64,000 nucleotides of DNA from Desulfovibrionaceae bacterium (lineage in GTDB: Bacteria > Desulfobacterota > Desulfovibrionia > Desulfovibrionales > Desulfovibrionaceae): the NCBI GenBank assembly GCA_015709315.1, contig JACCQI010000011.1:1-64000 (forward strand), in the 5' to 3' direction. The position numbers and the translations under genes were made by a program. Position 1 is the first letter of the stretch. The number at the start of each line of letters is the position of its first letter. The notes under the pieces are model-generated. The model searched no databases, had not been told where the DNA came from, and saw only the letters and a program-made list of their open reading frames with translations. Positions 52,020-60,757 of the stretch are shown piece by piece.

Positions 52020-53090
52020 TTAAGGTTGAACTTCGCCGTTGGGCAGGGTCCGCATGAACAGCAACCGCCAGACCATTTCCTCGGACGCGGCGCGGATGCT
52101 GTTTTTCAATCCCGGTCCGTAGGAAAGGGCGGATACCGGCAGCCCGCTGGCGAACGCCATGTTCAATATTGCTCCGAATGTACAGGCTTCATCGAGTTTC
52201 GTCCAGATAACGCTTGCAAGTTGTTCACTTTTATATTTTTCAACAAAGCGGTTGAACTGCGCCGGGCTGTAATAGGGGTTCAGCACCAGGTGAACGGACA
52301 AATCCTTCATGTTCTTCATGCCGTACAGGGTCAGCCACTGGTCGAGGGACGTCTTGGCGGGCAGGCCGGGGAGGTCGACGAGGATCATGTCGAACTGCCG
52401 GGCTTCCTCTTGCAGCAGCGCCAGGTCGTCACGGGTGATTATTTCGCGGAAGGCCAGTCCCGTCAATTCCGCATAATGCTTCAACACCAGCCGCCCCTTG
52501 CCGCGGCCGCCGTCGGCGGTGGCCAGGCAGAGCCTGGTTCCGGGATTTTCCTTCTTTATCTTGAGGGCCAGGCGGACCAGGCTGGACGTCTTGCCCGCGC
52601 CGCCGGGACCGGCAAAGGCGTGAAAGGTGTTGCTCCACCGGGACGGCTCAAAGGGGACCGCCCTGAGCATGGGGTCCAGGACCTCCATGATGGAGCCGTT
52701 GCCGTTTTCCCTGAGCGAGCAGTAAATCTTCGCCAGCACGGCCTCGTTCACGTCTTCGCGTTCCAGGTATTCCATGGCGGTCTTCTGCTTGGGGGAGAGA
52801 CGGTCGGGGTCCATCTGGGGCTTCATGAGCGCCATGATCTGGCTCTTGATCTGGCTCCATTCCCGCTGCCAGCCCACGGTCTCGCCGAGCGCGTCCTCCA
52901 CCACGGCGGTTCTGGTCGCTCTGTGCGGGGGGGAGGGGATGCTTTCCACGGCGGCCACGATTTCGCAGCACTTGATTCCGTTTTCCCGGACGGTCTTGTT
53001 GGAAAGGATGACGGCTTCGTCGCCGAGTTCCGCCTTGACCTTGGCGAAGGCGGCGGTGGAGGTGGATGCCCTGAACGTCTTCATTCTCAT
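52020..53090 (-). CDS. flhF: SRP-type GTPase FlhF
   Basis: The 356-aa protein has an N-terminal basic domain (MRMKTFRASTSTAAFAKVK) and a C-terminal NG GTPase domain: P-loop GPGGAGKTSS, and TKLDEACTFG as G4/closing segment. The G3 motif reads DLPG rather than the usual DTAG. FlhF recruits the flagellar export gate to its cell pole. It lies between flhA and flhG. Confidence 0.92.
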   Translation of the reverse strand: MRMKTFRASTSTAAFAKVKAELGDEAVILSNKTVRENGIKCCEIVAAVESIPSPPHRATRTAVVEDALGETVGWQREWSQIKSQIMALMKPQMDPDRLSPKQKTAMEYLEREDVNEAVLAKIYCSLRENGNGSIMEVLDPMLRAVPFEPSRWSNTFHAFAGPGGAGKTSSLVRLALKIKKENPGTRLCLATADGGRGKGRLVLKHYAELTGLAFREIITRDDLALLQEEARQFDMILVDLPGLPAKTSLDQWLTLYGMKNMKDLSVHLVLNPYYSPAQFNRFVEKYKSEQLASVIWTKLDEACTFGAILNMAFASGLPVSALSYGPGLKNSIRAASEEMVWRLLFMRTLPNGEVQP

Positions 53091-53099
53091 GGTTCGGTC

Positions 53100-55199
53100 C
53101 TAGAGTTCAACGGTTGCGGCTGATTGGATTTTGACATCAATGGGGATTTCCGCCTGGGAAATCACGGGCAGGGTGGGGATGAACCGATTGAGCAACTGGG
53201 CCAGTTGCGACCGGATGTTGGGTGCGACCAGCAGGATGGGCTGGCCGTCCGCCACCATGGCGTCCTCGGTGGATTTGTTGATGGCCTGGATGATTTGCTG
53301 GGCCACCCCCGGCTCAAGCGCCAGGTAGCCGCCCTGTTCGGCCGGGCGGATGGAATTGTTCAATATTTCGTCGATTTGCAGGCTCATGGTGATGATGGGC
53401 AGCGTGCCGTCCTCGCCCAGGTAGGGCTTGACGATGGTGCGGCCCATCTTGGCGCGCACGTATTCCGTGAGCTGTGCGGGGTCCTGGGTGGCCACGCCGT
53501 AGTCGGCCAGGGTCTCCACGATGGTCAGCAGGTCGCGTATGGAAACATTCTCGTGAACCAGGGACTGAAGCACCTTCTGCACGCCCCCGATGCCGAGTAC
53601 GGCCGGGACCAGGCTTTCCACGGCCTTGGGCGCGCGCTTGGCGAGGTTGTCCAGCAGCTCCTGCGTTTCCTGGCGGCCCAGGAATTCGTGCAGGTTGCGG
53701 CGGAAGACCTCTGTCAGGTGGGTGGCGATGACCGTGGACGGGTCCACCACGGTGTACCCGGACAGCATGGCCTCCTCCTTCTGGGATGCGGGGATCCAGA
53801 CGGCCGGGAGGTTGAAGGCGGGTTCCACGGTCTCCACGCCCTGGATGCGTTGCTTGGCGTCGCCGGGGTCCATGGCCAGGAAATGGTCGATGAGCAATTC
53901 GGCCGAGGCCACGGGGTTGCCCTTGATGAGCACGCGGTATTCGCCCGGCTTGAGCTGGAGGTTGTCCCGCAGGTGCAGGGAGGGGATGACGATGCCCATG
54001 TCCAGTGCGAACTGGCGCCGGATGGACCGGATGCGGGAGAGCAGGTTGCCGCTTTGCTCCTCGTCCACCAGCGGGATGAGTCCGTAGCCCACCTCCAGCT
54101 CCAGTTGGTCGAGCGGAAGCAGGGCCTGCACCTCCTCCGGGGTGTCCAGTGTGGGTACGTCCTTGGTGTCAACCTCCTCCATGGGACCGGCGATGCCAGC
54201 CTGCTGCTGTTGCGACAGGTAGCCGATGGTATAGGTGATGGCCGCCAGGGTCAGGAAGGGCACGGTCGGCATGCCGGGGACGATGCCGAACACCACAAGG
54301 ATGCCGGAAACGAGCTTGAGCGCCCGGTGGTGGAAGGAAAGTTGCCCGATGAATTCCTCGCCCATCTTGGCCTCGGCCGCGGCGCGGGAAACGATGATGC
54401 CCGCCGAAGTGGAGATGATCAGCGAGGGGATGGTGGCGACCAGGCCGTCGCCGATGGTCAGCAGTGTATAGGTCTGGGCGGCATCGACCCACTGCATGTC
54501 CTTTTGGAACACGCCGATGAGGAAGCCGCCGATGATGTTGATGGCCGTGATCATGAGACCGGCCTTGACGTCACCTGAGACGAACTTGCCCGCGCCGTCC
54601 ATGGCGCCGTAGAAGTCGGCCTCCCGGCGCATGTGATTGCGCTTTTCGTTGGCTTCTTCTTCGGTGATGAGCCCGGCGTTGAGGTCCGCCTCCACGGCCA
54701 TCTGCTTGCCCGGCATGGCGTCCAGGGTGAAGCGGGCGGCCACCTCGGCGATGCGGGTGGTGCCGGTGACGATGACGACCTTGTTCAGGATGAACAGGAT
54801 CATGAAGATGACGATGCCGATGACGTAGTTTCCGCCGACCACGAATTCGCCGAAGCTCTGGATGACCGAGCCTGCGGCCGACGTGCCTTCGTCGCCGTGC
54901 AGAAGAATGGCTCGGGTCGTGGCCACGTTCAGGGCGAGCCTGAGCAGGGTGGTGACCAGGAGCAGGGATGGGAAAATGGAGAATTCAAGCGGCGAGGTCA
55001 TGAACATGGCCGTGACCAGGATGACCAGTCCGAGCGAAATGGACACCGAAAGCATGAAGTCGATGAACAGGGTAGGCAGTGGAATGAGCATCACGAAGAG
55101 GATGACCACCACGCCGGTTGCCAGCATGAGGTCGCCCTGCTTGGCGAATTTGGAGTAGTCTATTTTCGGAACCAGGGACTGATTGGATGTCCGAGCCAT
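53100..55199 (-). CDS. flhA: Flagellar export apparatus protein FlhA
   Basis: The 699-aa protein has about eight helices (~20-330) and a large cytoplasmic domain. The FHIPEP-type region is present (TRIAEVAARFTLDAMPGKQM and the EANEKRNHMRREADF loop), and RIRSIRRQFALDMGIVIP begins the cytoplasmic ring domain. It forms the nonameric export gate ring that binds chaperone-substrate complexes. Confidence 0.96.
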   Translation of the reverse strand: MARTSNQSLVPKIDYSKFAKQGDLMLATGVVVILFVMLIPLPTLFIDFMLSVSISLGLVILVTAMFMTSPLEFSIFPSLLLVTTLLRLALNVATTRAILLHGDEGTSAAGSVIQSFGEFVVGGNYVIGIVIFMILFILNKVVIVTGTTRIAEVAARFTLDAMPGKQMAVEADLNAGLITEEEANEKRNHMRREADFYGAMDGAGKFVSGDVKAGLMITAINIIGGFLIGVFQKDMQWVDAAQTYTLLTIGDGLVATIPSLIISTSAGIIVSRAAAEAKMGEEFIGQLSFHHRALKLVSGILVVFGIVPGMPTVPFLTLAAITYTIGYLSQQQQAGIAGPMEEVDTKDVPTLDTPEEVQALLPLDQLELEVGYGLIPLVDEEQSGNLLSRIRSIRRQFALDMGIVIPSLHLRDNLQLKPGEYRVLIKGNPVASAELLIDHFLAMDPGDAKQRIQGVETVEPAFNLPAVWIPASQKEEAMLSGYTVVDPSTVIATHLTEVFRRNLHEFLGRQETQELLDNLAKRAPKAVESLVPAVLGIGGVQKVLQSLVHENVSIRDLLTIVETLADYGVATQDPAQLTEYVRAKMGRTIVKPYLGEDGTLPIITMSLQIDEILNNSIRPAEQGGYLALEPGVAQQIIQAINKSTEDAMVADGQPILLVAPNIRSQLAQLLNRFIPTLPVISQAEIPIDVKIQSAATVEL

Positions 55200-55260
55200 G
55201 TTTTTGACACCTCGCGAGCGGTCGTTTGCAGGGGCTGGAGGTGTGCTTAAGCTCTATTAA

Positions 55261-56331
55261 CTATCTGCGTTTTCTGAATTTTTCCAGTTTCGCCAGGATA
55301 GCTGCAACGGCTTGGAACAGTTCCTCCGGGATGGTCTCCCCGATCTCCACCTGTTTATACAAAGCCTGTGCCAAGGGTGGGTTCTCCTCGATGGGGATGT
55401 TGTGTTCCCGGGCCACTTCCTTGATGCGCTCGGCAACCCGGTTGACGCCCTTGGCCAGGACCAGGGGGGCGGGGGCCACGAACGGGTCGTATTGGAGGGC
55501 GACGGCGAAGTGGGTGGGGTTGGTGATGACCACGTCCGCCTTGGGGATGTCCTGGAACATCCTGGCGGCCATCATCTGCATCATCTTGCTGCGCTGCTGT
55601 TGCTTGACCTTCGGATCGCCCTCCGCCTGCTTGCGCTCGTCCTTGATTTCGTCCTTGGTCATCTTGATCTGCTCTTCATAGTTCCAGCGCTGGTAGAAGA
55701 TGTCGACGATGGCGATGATCAGCATGGGGATCAGGGCGTAGCAGACCATCTTGTAGCCCACCGTCAGGATATAGGAGATGATGCCCTGGGCGTTGGAATG
55801 GAACAGCGGAAGCAGATTCGGCATTTCCTGCTGGATGACGATGTAGGGCGCGATGGCCACGGCCATGGCCTGGAGCAGGGACTTGGCGAGTTTGATGAAC
55901 GCTTCAGGGCTGAGCATGAGCTTTTTGATGCCGCCCATGATGTTGAAGGTTTTTCCGAAGTTGGGCTTGAGGGGCTTGCTGGTCCAGAGCGCGCCCACCT
56001 GGAGCCTTTCGGTCAGGAAGGCCACGAAGGCCACGGTTATGAGGAACGGCAGGACCAGGACGGCCAGTTGGCCCAGACCCCAGGAGAACAGCGTGTAGGT
56101 CGAGTGCTTGTCCACCTGCATATGGATGGCGTCCGTGAAGGTCCAATGAAAGATGTCGGTCAGCCGGTTGTGGTAGAAGCCGATCATGAAGCGCAGGGTA
56201 ATGACGCCGCCCAGAAGGACCATGACCTTTGACAGCTCCTGGCCCTTGGCGACATGGCCTTCCTGGCGCTGCTTCTTCCGTCGCTTCTCTGTGGCTCTTT
56301 CGGTTTTACTTGGATCTTCCTGGCCTATCAT
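55261..56331 (-). CDS. flhB: Flagellar export switch protein FlhB
   Basis: The 356-aa protein has four helices and a C-terminal cytoplasmic domain with the NPTH autocleavage site (VVITNPTHFAVAL). Cleavage between N and P changes export from rod/hook to filament substrates. It is located 11 bp after fliR; its N-terminus is Lys/Arg-rich (KTERATEKRRKKQRQEG). Confidence 0.96.
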   Translation of the reverse strand: MIGQEDPSKTERATEKRRKKQRQEGHVAKGQELSKVMVLLGGVITLRFMIGFYHNRLTDIFHWTFTDAIHMQVDKHSTYTLFSWGLGQLAVLVLPFLITVAFVAFLTERLQVGALWTSKPLKPNFGKTFNIMGGIKKLMLSPEAFIKLAKSLLQAMAVAIAPYIVIQQEMPNLLPLFHSNAQGIISYILTVGYKMVCYALIPMLIIAIVDIFYQRWNYEEQIKMTKDEIKDERKQAEGDPKVKQQQRSKMMQMMAARMFQDIPKADVVITNPTHFAVALQYDPFVAPAPLVLAKGVNRVAERIKEVAREHNIPIEENPPLAQALYKQVEIGETIPEELFQAVAAILAKLEKFRKRR

Positions 56332-56342
56332 CGCTCATCTCC

Positions 56343-57131
56343 CTATGGGGTGCCGCTTATTCCCAGGACCATTATCCGTTCGTACATGGGGCCGAGTTCG
56401 CGGAGGAAGTCGGACACGTAGTTGGACATGATGGTGAAAATGAAGCCCAGGAAAAAGAAGCCAACGGTGATCTTGATGGGGAAGCCGAGGATGAGCACGT
56501 GCATCTGCGGGGCGGCGCGCGAAATAAGGGCCAGGGCAAGGTCCACGAGGAACAGGGCCGCCATGACCGGGGCCGCGATCTTGATGGCCAGGGTGAACAT
56601 CAGGCCCGAGAATTCGAAGAAGTGGTTGGCCAGCTGGGGGTTGATCAGCAATCCGCCCGGCGGGACGTAGCTGAAGCTCATGCCCAGGGCCTGGATCAGG
56701 TAGAGATGGCCGTTGAGGGCCAGAAAGGTCAGCATGGTACACATGTACAGGAAGTGGGCCGTGACCGCATTGCTGGTGCCGGTGATCGGATCGACCACGT
56801 TGACCATGGCGAAGCCCATCTGGAAACCGATGATCTGTCCGCCGAGCTGCACCGCCGCGAACAGAAAATTGACGATCAACCCGAGGATGATGCCCAGGAG
56901 GAATTCCCCCAGGATCATGACGATGATGCCGACTCCGGTGGGCATCATCTCGCCGGGGAAGGAAAGTTGCGGCCATATCGCCAGGGACAGGACCAGAGCC
57001 AGGGCCGCCTTGACCGTGATCGGTATGGAGTTGCCCCCGAAGAACGGCATCAGAAAGAGAACTATGCTGACGCGGAAAAGCGTCAGATAGAAGCTGATGA
57101 GGTCAGACGGGTTGAATCCGAAAAGGTCCAT
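56343..57131 (-). CDS. fliR: Flagellar export gate protein FliR
   Basis: The 262-aa membrane protein belongs to the FliP/Q/R gate. It has about six helices, an early RVSIVLFLMPFFGG segment and GFQMGFAMVNVVDP in the middle. First gene of the leftward flagellar operon. The ATG has no Shine-Dalgarno and a -24/-12-like element lies only a dozen bases upstream. Confidence 0.93.
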   Translation of the reverse strand: MDLFGFNPSDLISFYLTLFRVSIVLFLMPFFGGNSIPITVKAALALVLSLAIWPQLSFPGEMMPTGVGIIVMILGEFLLGIILGLIVNFLFAAVQLGGQIIGFQMGFAMVNVVDPITGTSNAVTAHFLYMCTMLTFLALNGHLYLIQALGMSFSYVPPGGLLINPQLANHFFEFSGLMFTLAIKIAAPVMAALFLVDLALALISRAAPQMHVLILGFPIKITVGFFFLGFIFTIMSNYVSDFLRELGPMYERIMVLGISGTP

Positions 57132-57142
57132 TTTTGGGGCTT

Positions 57143-57158
57143 TGCAAAACCTGAACCA
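57143..57158 (-). promoter_or_regulatory. Possible sigma-54 promoter before fliR
   Basis: On the minus strand TGGTTC-N5-TTGCA has GG and GC exactly 10 bp apart. The -24 half is imperfect (TTC for CAC). The transcript would begin about at the ATG, implying a leaderless message, which fits the absent Shine-Dalgarno but is unusual. Confidence 0.35.
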
Positions 57159-57192
57159 ATCAGGTCGGGCCGGTTTCGTTTGTCAAAGAACG

Positions 57193-57225
57193 GGCCCTTT
57201 TGGAAGATCGGGTTCCAAAAGAGCC
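57193..57225 (-). terminator. Hairpin after the M23 peptidase gene
   Basis: A perfect 9-bp core stem (CTTTTGGAA/TTCCAAAAG) with further GC pairs flanks a 7-nt loop. The following T run on the minus strand is weak, so this is a likely but not strong terminator between the peptidase gene and fliR. Confidence 0.45.
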
Positions 57226-57250
57226 TGATGAATTCACGGGCGGGCGGACC

Positions 57251-58156
57251 CTAATTGAGGATATACCGCTTCGGATTGACCGGCACGCCGTTCAGGCGGA
57301 CTTCGTAGTGAAGGTGGGGGCCGGTGGATCGGCCGGTGCTGCCCACGTAACCGATGAGTTCGCCCCGGGTGACCACTTGGCCGCTCTTGACCGCGATCCG
57401 GTGCAGGTGGGCGAAGCGGGTGGCCAGGCTGGTGTTGTGCTTCAGCCGGATGCTCAGGCCGTAGGAGCCGTCGCGGCCGGAATAGGTGACCGTACCCCGG
57501 GCGGGCGCGTAGATGGGCGTGCCCCTGGGTGCCGAGATGTCGATGCCCTTGTGGAACTCGCGTTTGCCGGTGAAGGGGGAGGTCCGCCAGGCGAAGCCCG
57601 AGGTCACCCAGCCGGAAGTGGGCCAGATGGACGGGGTGGCTTCAAGGATGGACTGGTTGTTGCGCAGGGTGTGCATGATCTCCTGCTGCCGGACTTCTTC
57701 GAGGCGGGCCTCGACGTTCAGTTGGCGGAGGAATTCGTGCATCTTCCTGGCCAGGAGCTCCTGGCGGTACAGGGGCAGGTAGCCCTTGGAAAAATTCTCG
57801 TTGGCCGGGCCGCCCTTGGGAGCCGCGGTCTGACTGCCGTCCTGGTCGAGATTGATCATGACCCGGAGCTTGGAGTCGAAGTCGCGGATGCGGCTCAGGT
57901 TCTTTTGGAGAGACGAAATTTTTTGGGAAAGGCTCAGAAGTTGGGTTTTTTGTTCCTGGACGGTTTTTTCCGCTATGTTCAGCCCCTGTTCAACGCGGCT
58001 GTGCTGGGCGTATTTCTTCCACAGGATGACGTTGCCCGCTGCCATGGAAATCGTCAACAGGAAGAGAGTAGCGATAACCCATCCATGTAATTGGAATTTC
58101 TTGCAGGAACCCTGTTTGTCTTTGAAGACAACTATATGGTATTTTCTGAAAAGCAT
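57251..58156 (-). CDS. M23-family metallopeptidase with membrane anchor and coiled coil
   Basis: The 301-aa protein has a cytoplasmic N-terminus, one helix (~27-47), a coiled coil (~55-100) and a C-terminal LytM/M23 domain (~190-300) with zinc ligands in HKGIDIS and HLHYEV and an upstream FAHLHRI His. All catalytic residues are present, so it probably cleaves peptidoglycan cross-links in the periplasm rather than being an EnvC/NlpD-type activator. Confidence 0.9.
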   Translation of the reverse strand: MLFRKYHIVVFKDKQGSCKKFQLHGWVIATLFLLTISMAAGNVILWKKYAQHSRVEQGLNIAEKTVQEQKTQLLSLSQKISSLQKNLSRIRDFDSKLRVMINLDQDGSQTAAPKGGPANENFSKGYLPLYRQELLARKMHEFLRQLNVEARLEEVRQQEIMHTLRNNQSILEATPSIWPTSGWVTSGFAWRTSPFTGKREFHKGIDISAPRGTPIYAPARGTVTYSGRDGSYGLSIRLKHNTSLATRFAHLHRIAVKSGQVVTRGELIGYVGSTGRSTGPHLHYEVRLNGVPVNPKRYILN

Positions 58157-58219
58157 TATCTTTCCAGTGAGTTGGATGATTTATTTTGCAGTCTTTTTGC
58201 AGCTCTGGGTATAAATAGT

Positions 58220-58969
58220 CTAGACTTTTTTACTTGTCAAGTTGAGCTGTTGCCGAATCACCGCGTTGAACACGTTGTTTTTCAGGCGCTTATCATTTCT
58301 CCACATGGATTGAAGCCAATTGTGAATTTCGTCGCGTTTGGTGGAGCCGTTGGACGGACAGATGTTTTCCCAGATCGGGAGTTCCCATTGCCGCGCGGCC
58401 TTGATCACGGTTTTCTTGTTCAGCAGCATGGTCGGCCGGATGACCTGGAGGTTGCCGCCGAAAAAAGGTTCGTTGACCGACAGTCCCTCGGCGCGGCCGT
58501 TCTGGATCATGTTCATGAAAAACGTGATCACGTTGTCGTCGGCGTTGTGGCCGAAGGCGAGATGGGTCAGGCTGTACTGGCGGCACAGCTCGAAGAGCCG
58601 TTTGCGGCGCTGCATGGCGCAGAAGAAGCAGGGGGAGTTGGATCGGTTCTCGTCGGTATGCGCCCGTGGGCCGAAGTCGGTCAGTTCCGCGTGGGCGCTG
58701 ACGCCGTTGTCCGCGCACCAGTCGATGAGGGGGCGGTGCGAGTCGGGATCGAATCCGGGGTTGACGTGCAGGACCATCAGCTCGACGGGAAAGGGCATGA
58801 TGGCCTGCCGGATGAGCATCACCCGGAGCATGAGGAAGGAATCCACGCCGCCTGAAACGGCCAGGCCGATCCGGGAGCCGCGCGAGACCATGCCGGTCTG
58901 CTGCATGAGTTTCCCGGTGGCCGATACGCACTGCTTTTGCGCAAAGGTGAGTTTGCCCCATGAGGCCAT
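58220..58969 (-). CDS. TtcA-family PP-loop tRNA thiolase
   Basis: The 249-aa PP-loop ATPase has SGGVDS at ~35 for ATP, the cluster-binding pair CFFC in the middle (SPCFFCAMQRRKRL), and FGHNADDNV. These match TtcA-type enzymes that add sulfur to C32 of tRNA using an Fe-S cluster. The final CPSNGSTKRDEI supplies another Cys. It is divergent from the DUF4340 gene. Confidence 0.85.
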   Translation of the reverse strand: MASWGKLTFAQKQCVSATGKLMQQTGMVSRGSRIGLAVSGGVDSFLMLRVMLIRQAIMPFPVELMVLHVNPGFDPDSHRPLIDWCADNGVSAHAELTDFGPRAHTDENRSNSPCFFCAMQRRKRLFELCRQYSLTHLAFGHNADDNVITFFMNMIQNGRAEGLSVNEPFFGGNLQVIRPTMLLNKKTVIKAARQWELPIWENICPSNGSTKRDEIHNWLQSMWRNDKRLKNNVFNAVIRQQLNLTSKKV

Positions 58970-59146
58970 TTGTCTTCCCTGTTTTTATTTTGTTATGAAG
59001 GGCGTGCCAGATCAGGCTGATAGTGTATTCTTACTTGACTTGCAAGGGGCCTTTGGGGCACTGTATCAAGCTTTCCCGCGCGTGGCGGATTGGTTGCAAT
59101 CGTCCCTGCGGGTTGAAATCGGGATCCTGCCGGAGGGAGACCTGTC

Positions 59147-60487
59147 TTGAAACGAACCGCGTGTCTTGTCGCCGTGTTGCTTCTTGCCGGAGTGGCCGGG
59201 GGTGTTTTCTGGTACGACAACTACACCGATACCCGGACCGACATGCTGCAGTGGCTGTCGCGTTCGCTGGACGGTGTGGTGTCCATGCACGTGGCCTCGC
59301 CGGCGGGGACCTACAGCCTGGCCCTCAAGGACGGCCGGTGGGAGGCTGAAGTGCCCGGCGCGTCGTGGAACGTCAAGGCGCACGTCAAGCCGAACAAGGT
59401 CAGGGAGTATCTCGGCTACCTGTCGGATTTGGCCCCGTCCAAGTACATTGCCGACGTGGATGGAAGCGGCCCCCAAAGCCATGGCCTGGGCGAACCCGAC
59501 TACAAGGTGATCTTCACCTTTTCGGACAAGGGCGGCGGTCCGCTGACCATCAAGCTTGCGGCCGGCGAAGACGGGAGGGTCTACGGATGGAATTCCGTGC
59601 ACCCCGGCATGGTTTTCGAGTTCGACGGCAAGGCCATGGAACGGCTGTCCCAGCCAGCCGTCTTTTTTTTGGACGACTATATTTTCCGGTTCGACGAGGC
59701 GCTGGTGGACCGTGTCCAGCTCGTGCAGACGTTCGGATCAAGCTGGCTGGTGGAAAAGGAAAGGTCCGGGTTCGTCTTCAGGCTGCCCGGCTATCTCAAG
59801 GACAAGCCGGCGTCGGACTCCGACCTGAAGCTGTATATCCACAGCCTGGCGCTGATTCGGGCCAAGGAACTCATCCTGGAACCCGTGGTCTTTGACAAGC
59901 GGATGGGACCGTTGACCATCCGCGTGTGGGTCAAGGGCGGCAAGAGTCCCAGTTCGGTGGATTTCTATCCGCGCGAAGGGGCCCCGGACGTCTATATCGG
60001 GACGTCCACCTGGTTGACGGTGCCCTTTCTGGTGGACGCGCAGAGCGTGGCCCAGATGGTGAAGAGCGCCTTCGACATCCAGAGCCGGACCGTCATGGCC
60101 CTGGACATCGGGACCGTGGACCGCATCGTGATAGACCACGGGACGTCGCGTTTTTTGGTGGTTCGGAGCGATACCGGATGGCGGTTGCGGGGGACGGAAA
60201 AAGACCTCCCCGGCATTGACATGTCGCTCTGGAGAGTTACAAATTTAAAGTTTGAGGCGTTGCCGCTCAGCACGCAATCCGTGACGGCGGTGGAAGTAAT
60301 GCATTGCCGCCTGTTGGACGAGAGCGGCAATACATTGAAAGTAATGACATTTTATGCCGACCCGGAATTGCCGCAGGGACAATGCTGGATGAAGAGCGGG
60401 GACGGGATGTACTATCCCGTTTCAAGCCGCCTTCTGCGCGACCTGCAGGGCATGTTTCCGGCGGGCCGGGTCGGTGGGGAACAGTAA
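59147..60487 (+). CDS. DUF4340 membrane-anchored protein
   Basis: The 446-aa protein has an N-terminal helix (~5-22) and then a long beta-rich, WxxE-containing repetitive exterior domain of the DUF4340 type (WEAEVPG, YGWNSVHP, WRLRG). These proteins are usually found with ABC-2-type or gliding-type exporters, but no transporter is next to it here. TTG 59147 lies 9 nt after GGAGGG. Function unknown; likely periplasmic. Confidence 0.78.
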   Translation: MKRTACLVAVLLLAGVAGGVFWYDNYTDTRTDMLQWLSRSLDGVVSMHVASPAGTYSLALKDGRWEAEVPGASWNVKAHVKPNKVREYLGYLSDLAPSKYIADVDGSGPQSHGLGEPDYKVIFTFSDKGGGPLTIKLAAGEDGRVYGWNSVHPGMVFEFDGKAMERLSQPAVFFLDDYIFRFDEALVDRVQLVQTFGSSWLVEKERSGFVFRLPGYLKDKPASDSDLKLYIHSLALIRAKELILEPVVFDKRMGPLTIRVWVKGGKSPSSVDFYPREGAPDVYIGTSTWLTVPFLVDAQSVAQMVKSAFDIQSRTVMALDIGTVDRIVIDHGTSRFLVVRSDTGWRLRGTEKDLPGIDMSLWRVTNLKFEALPLSTQSVTAVEVMHCRLLDESGNTLKVMTFYADPELPQGQCWMKSGDGMYYPVSSRLLRDLQGMFPAGRVGGEQ

Positions 60488-60517
60488 TATCGCTTCGTTG
60501 GAAGCAAGGAGAAAAGC

Positions 60518-60748
60518 ATGGCACGGATCACCGTTGAAGATTGCCTGGAAAAGGTGAGCAACCGTTTTCTCATCACCCAGATGGGCATCAAGCGCGTCAG
60601 GCAGTACCGCGAAGGCTACGAACCCCTGATCGACACCAAGAATAAGGAAGTGGTCAACGCCCTGCGCGAGATCGCCGCGGGCAAGGTCCTCTCCGACACG
60701 TCCGTCCACGACGCCGATACCGAGGCCGGCGCCCCCGAAGAAGCCTAA
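60518..60748 (+). CDS. rpoZ: RNA polymerase omega subunit
   Basis: The 76-aa protein begins [19 protein letters not shown] and carries the ALREI segment by which omega clamps beta-prime. The start has GGAGA upstream. It lies 31 bp after the DUF4340 gene and 10 bp before dnaJ. Confidence 0.92.
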   Translation: MARITVEDCLEKVSNRFLITQMGIKRVRQYREGYEPLIDTKNKEVVNALREIAAGKVLSDTSVHDADTEAGAPEEA

Positions 60749-60757
60749 GCACATCCC

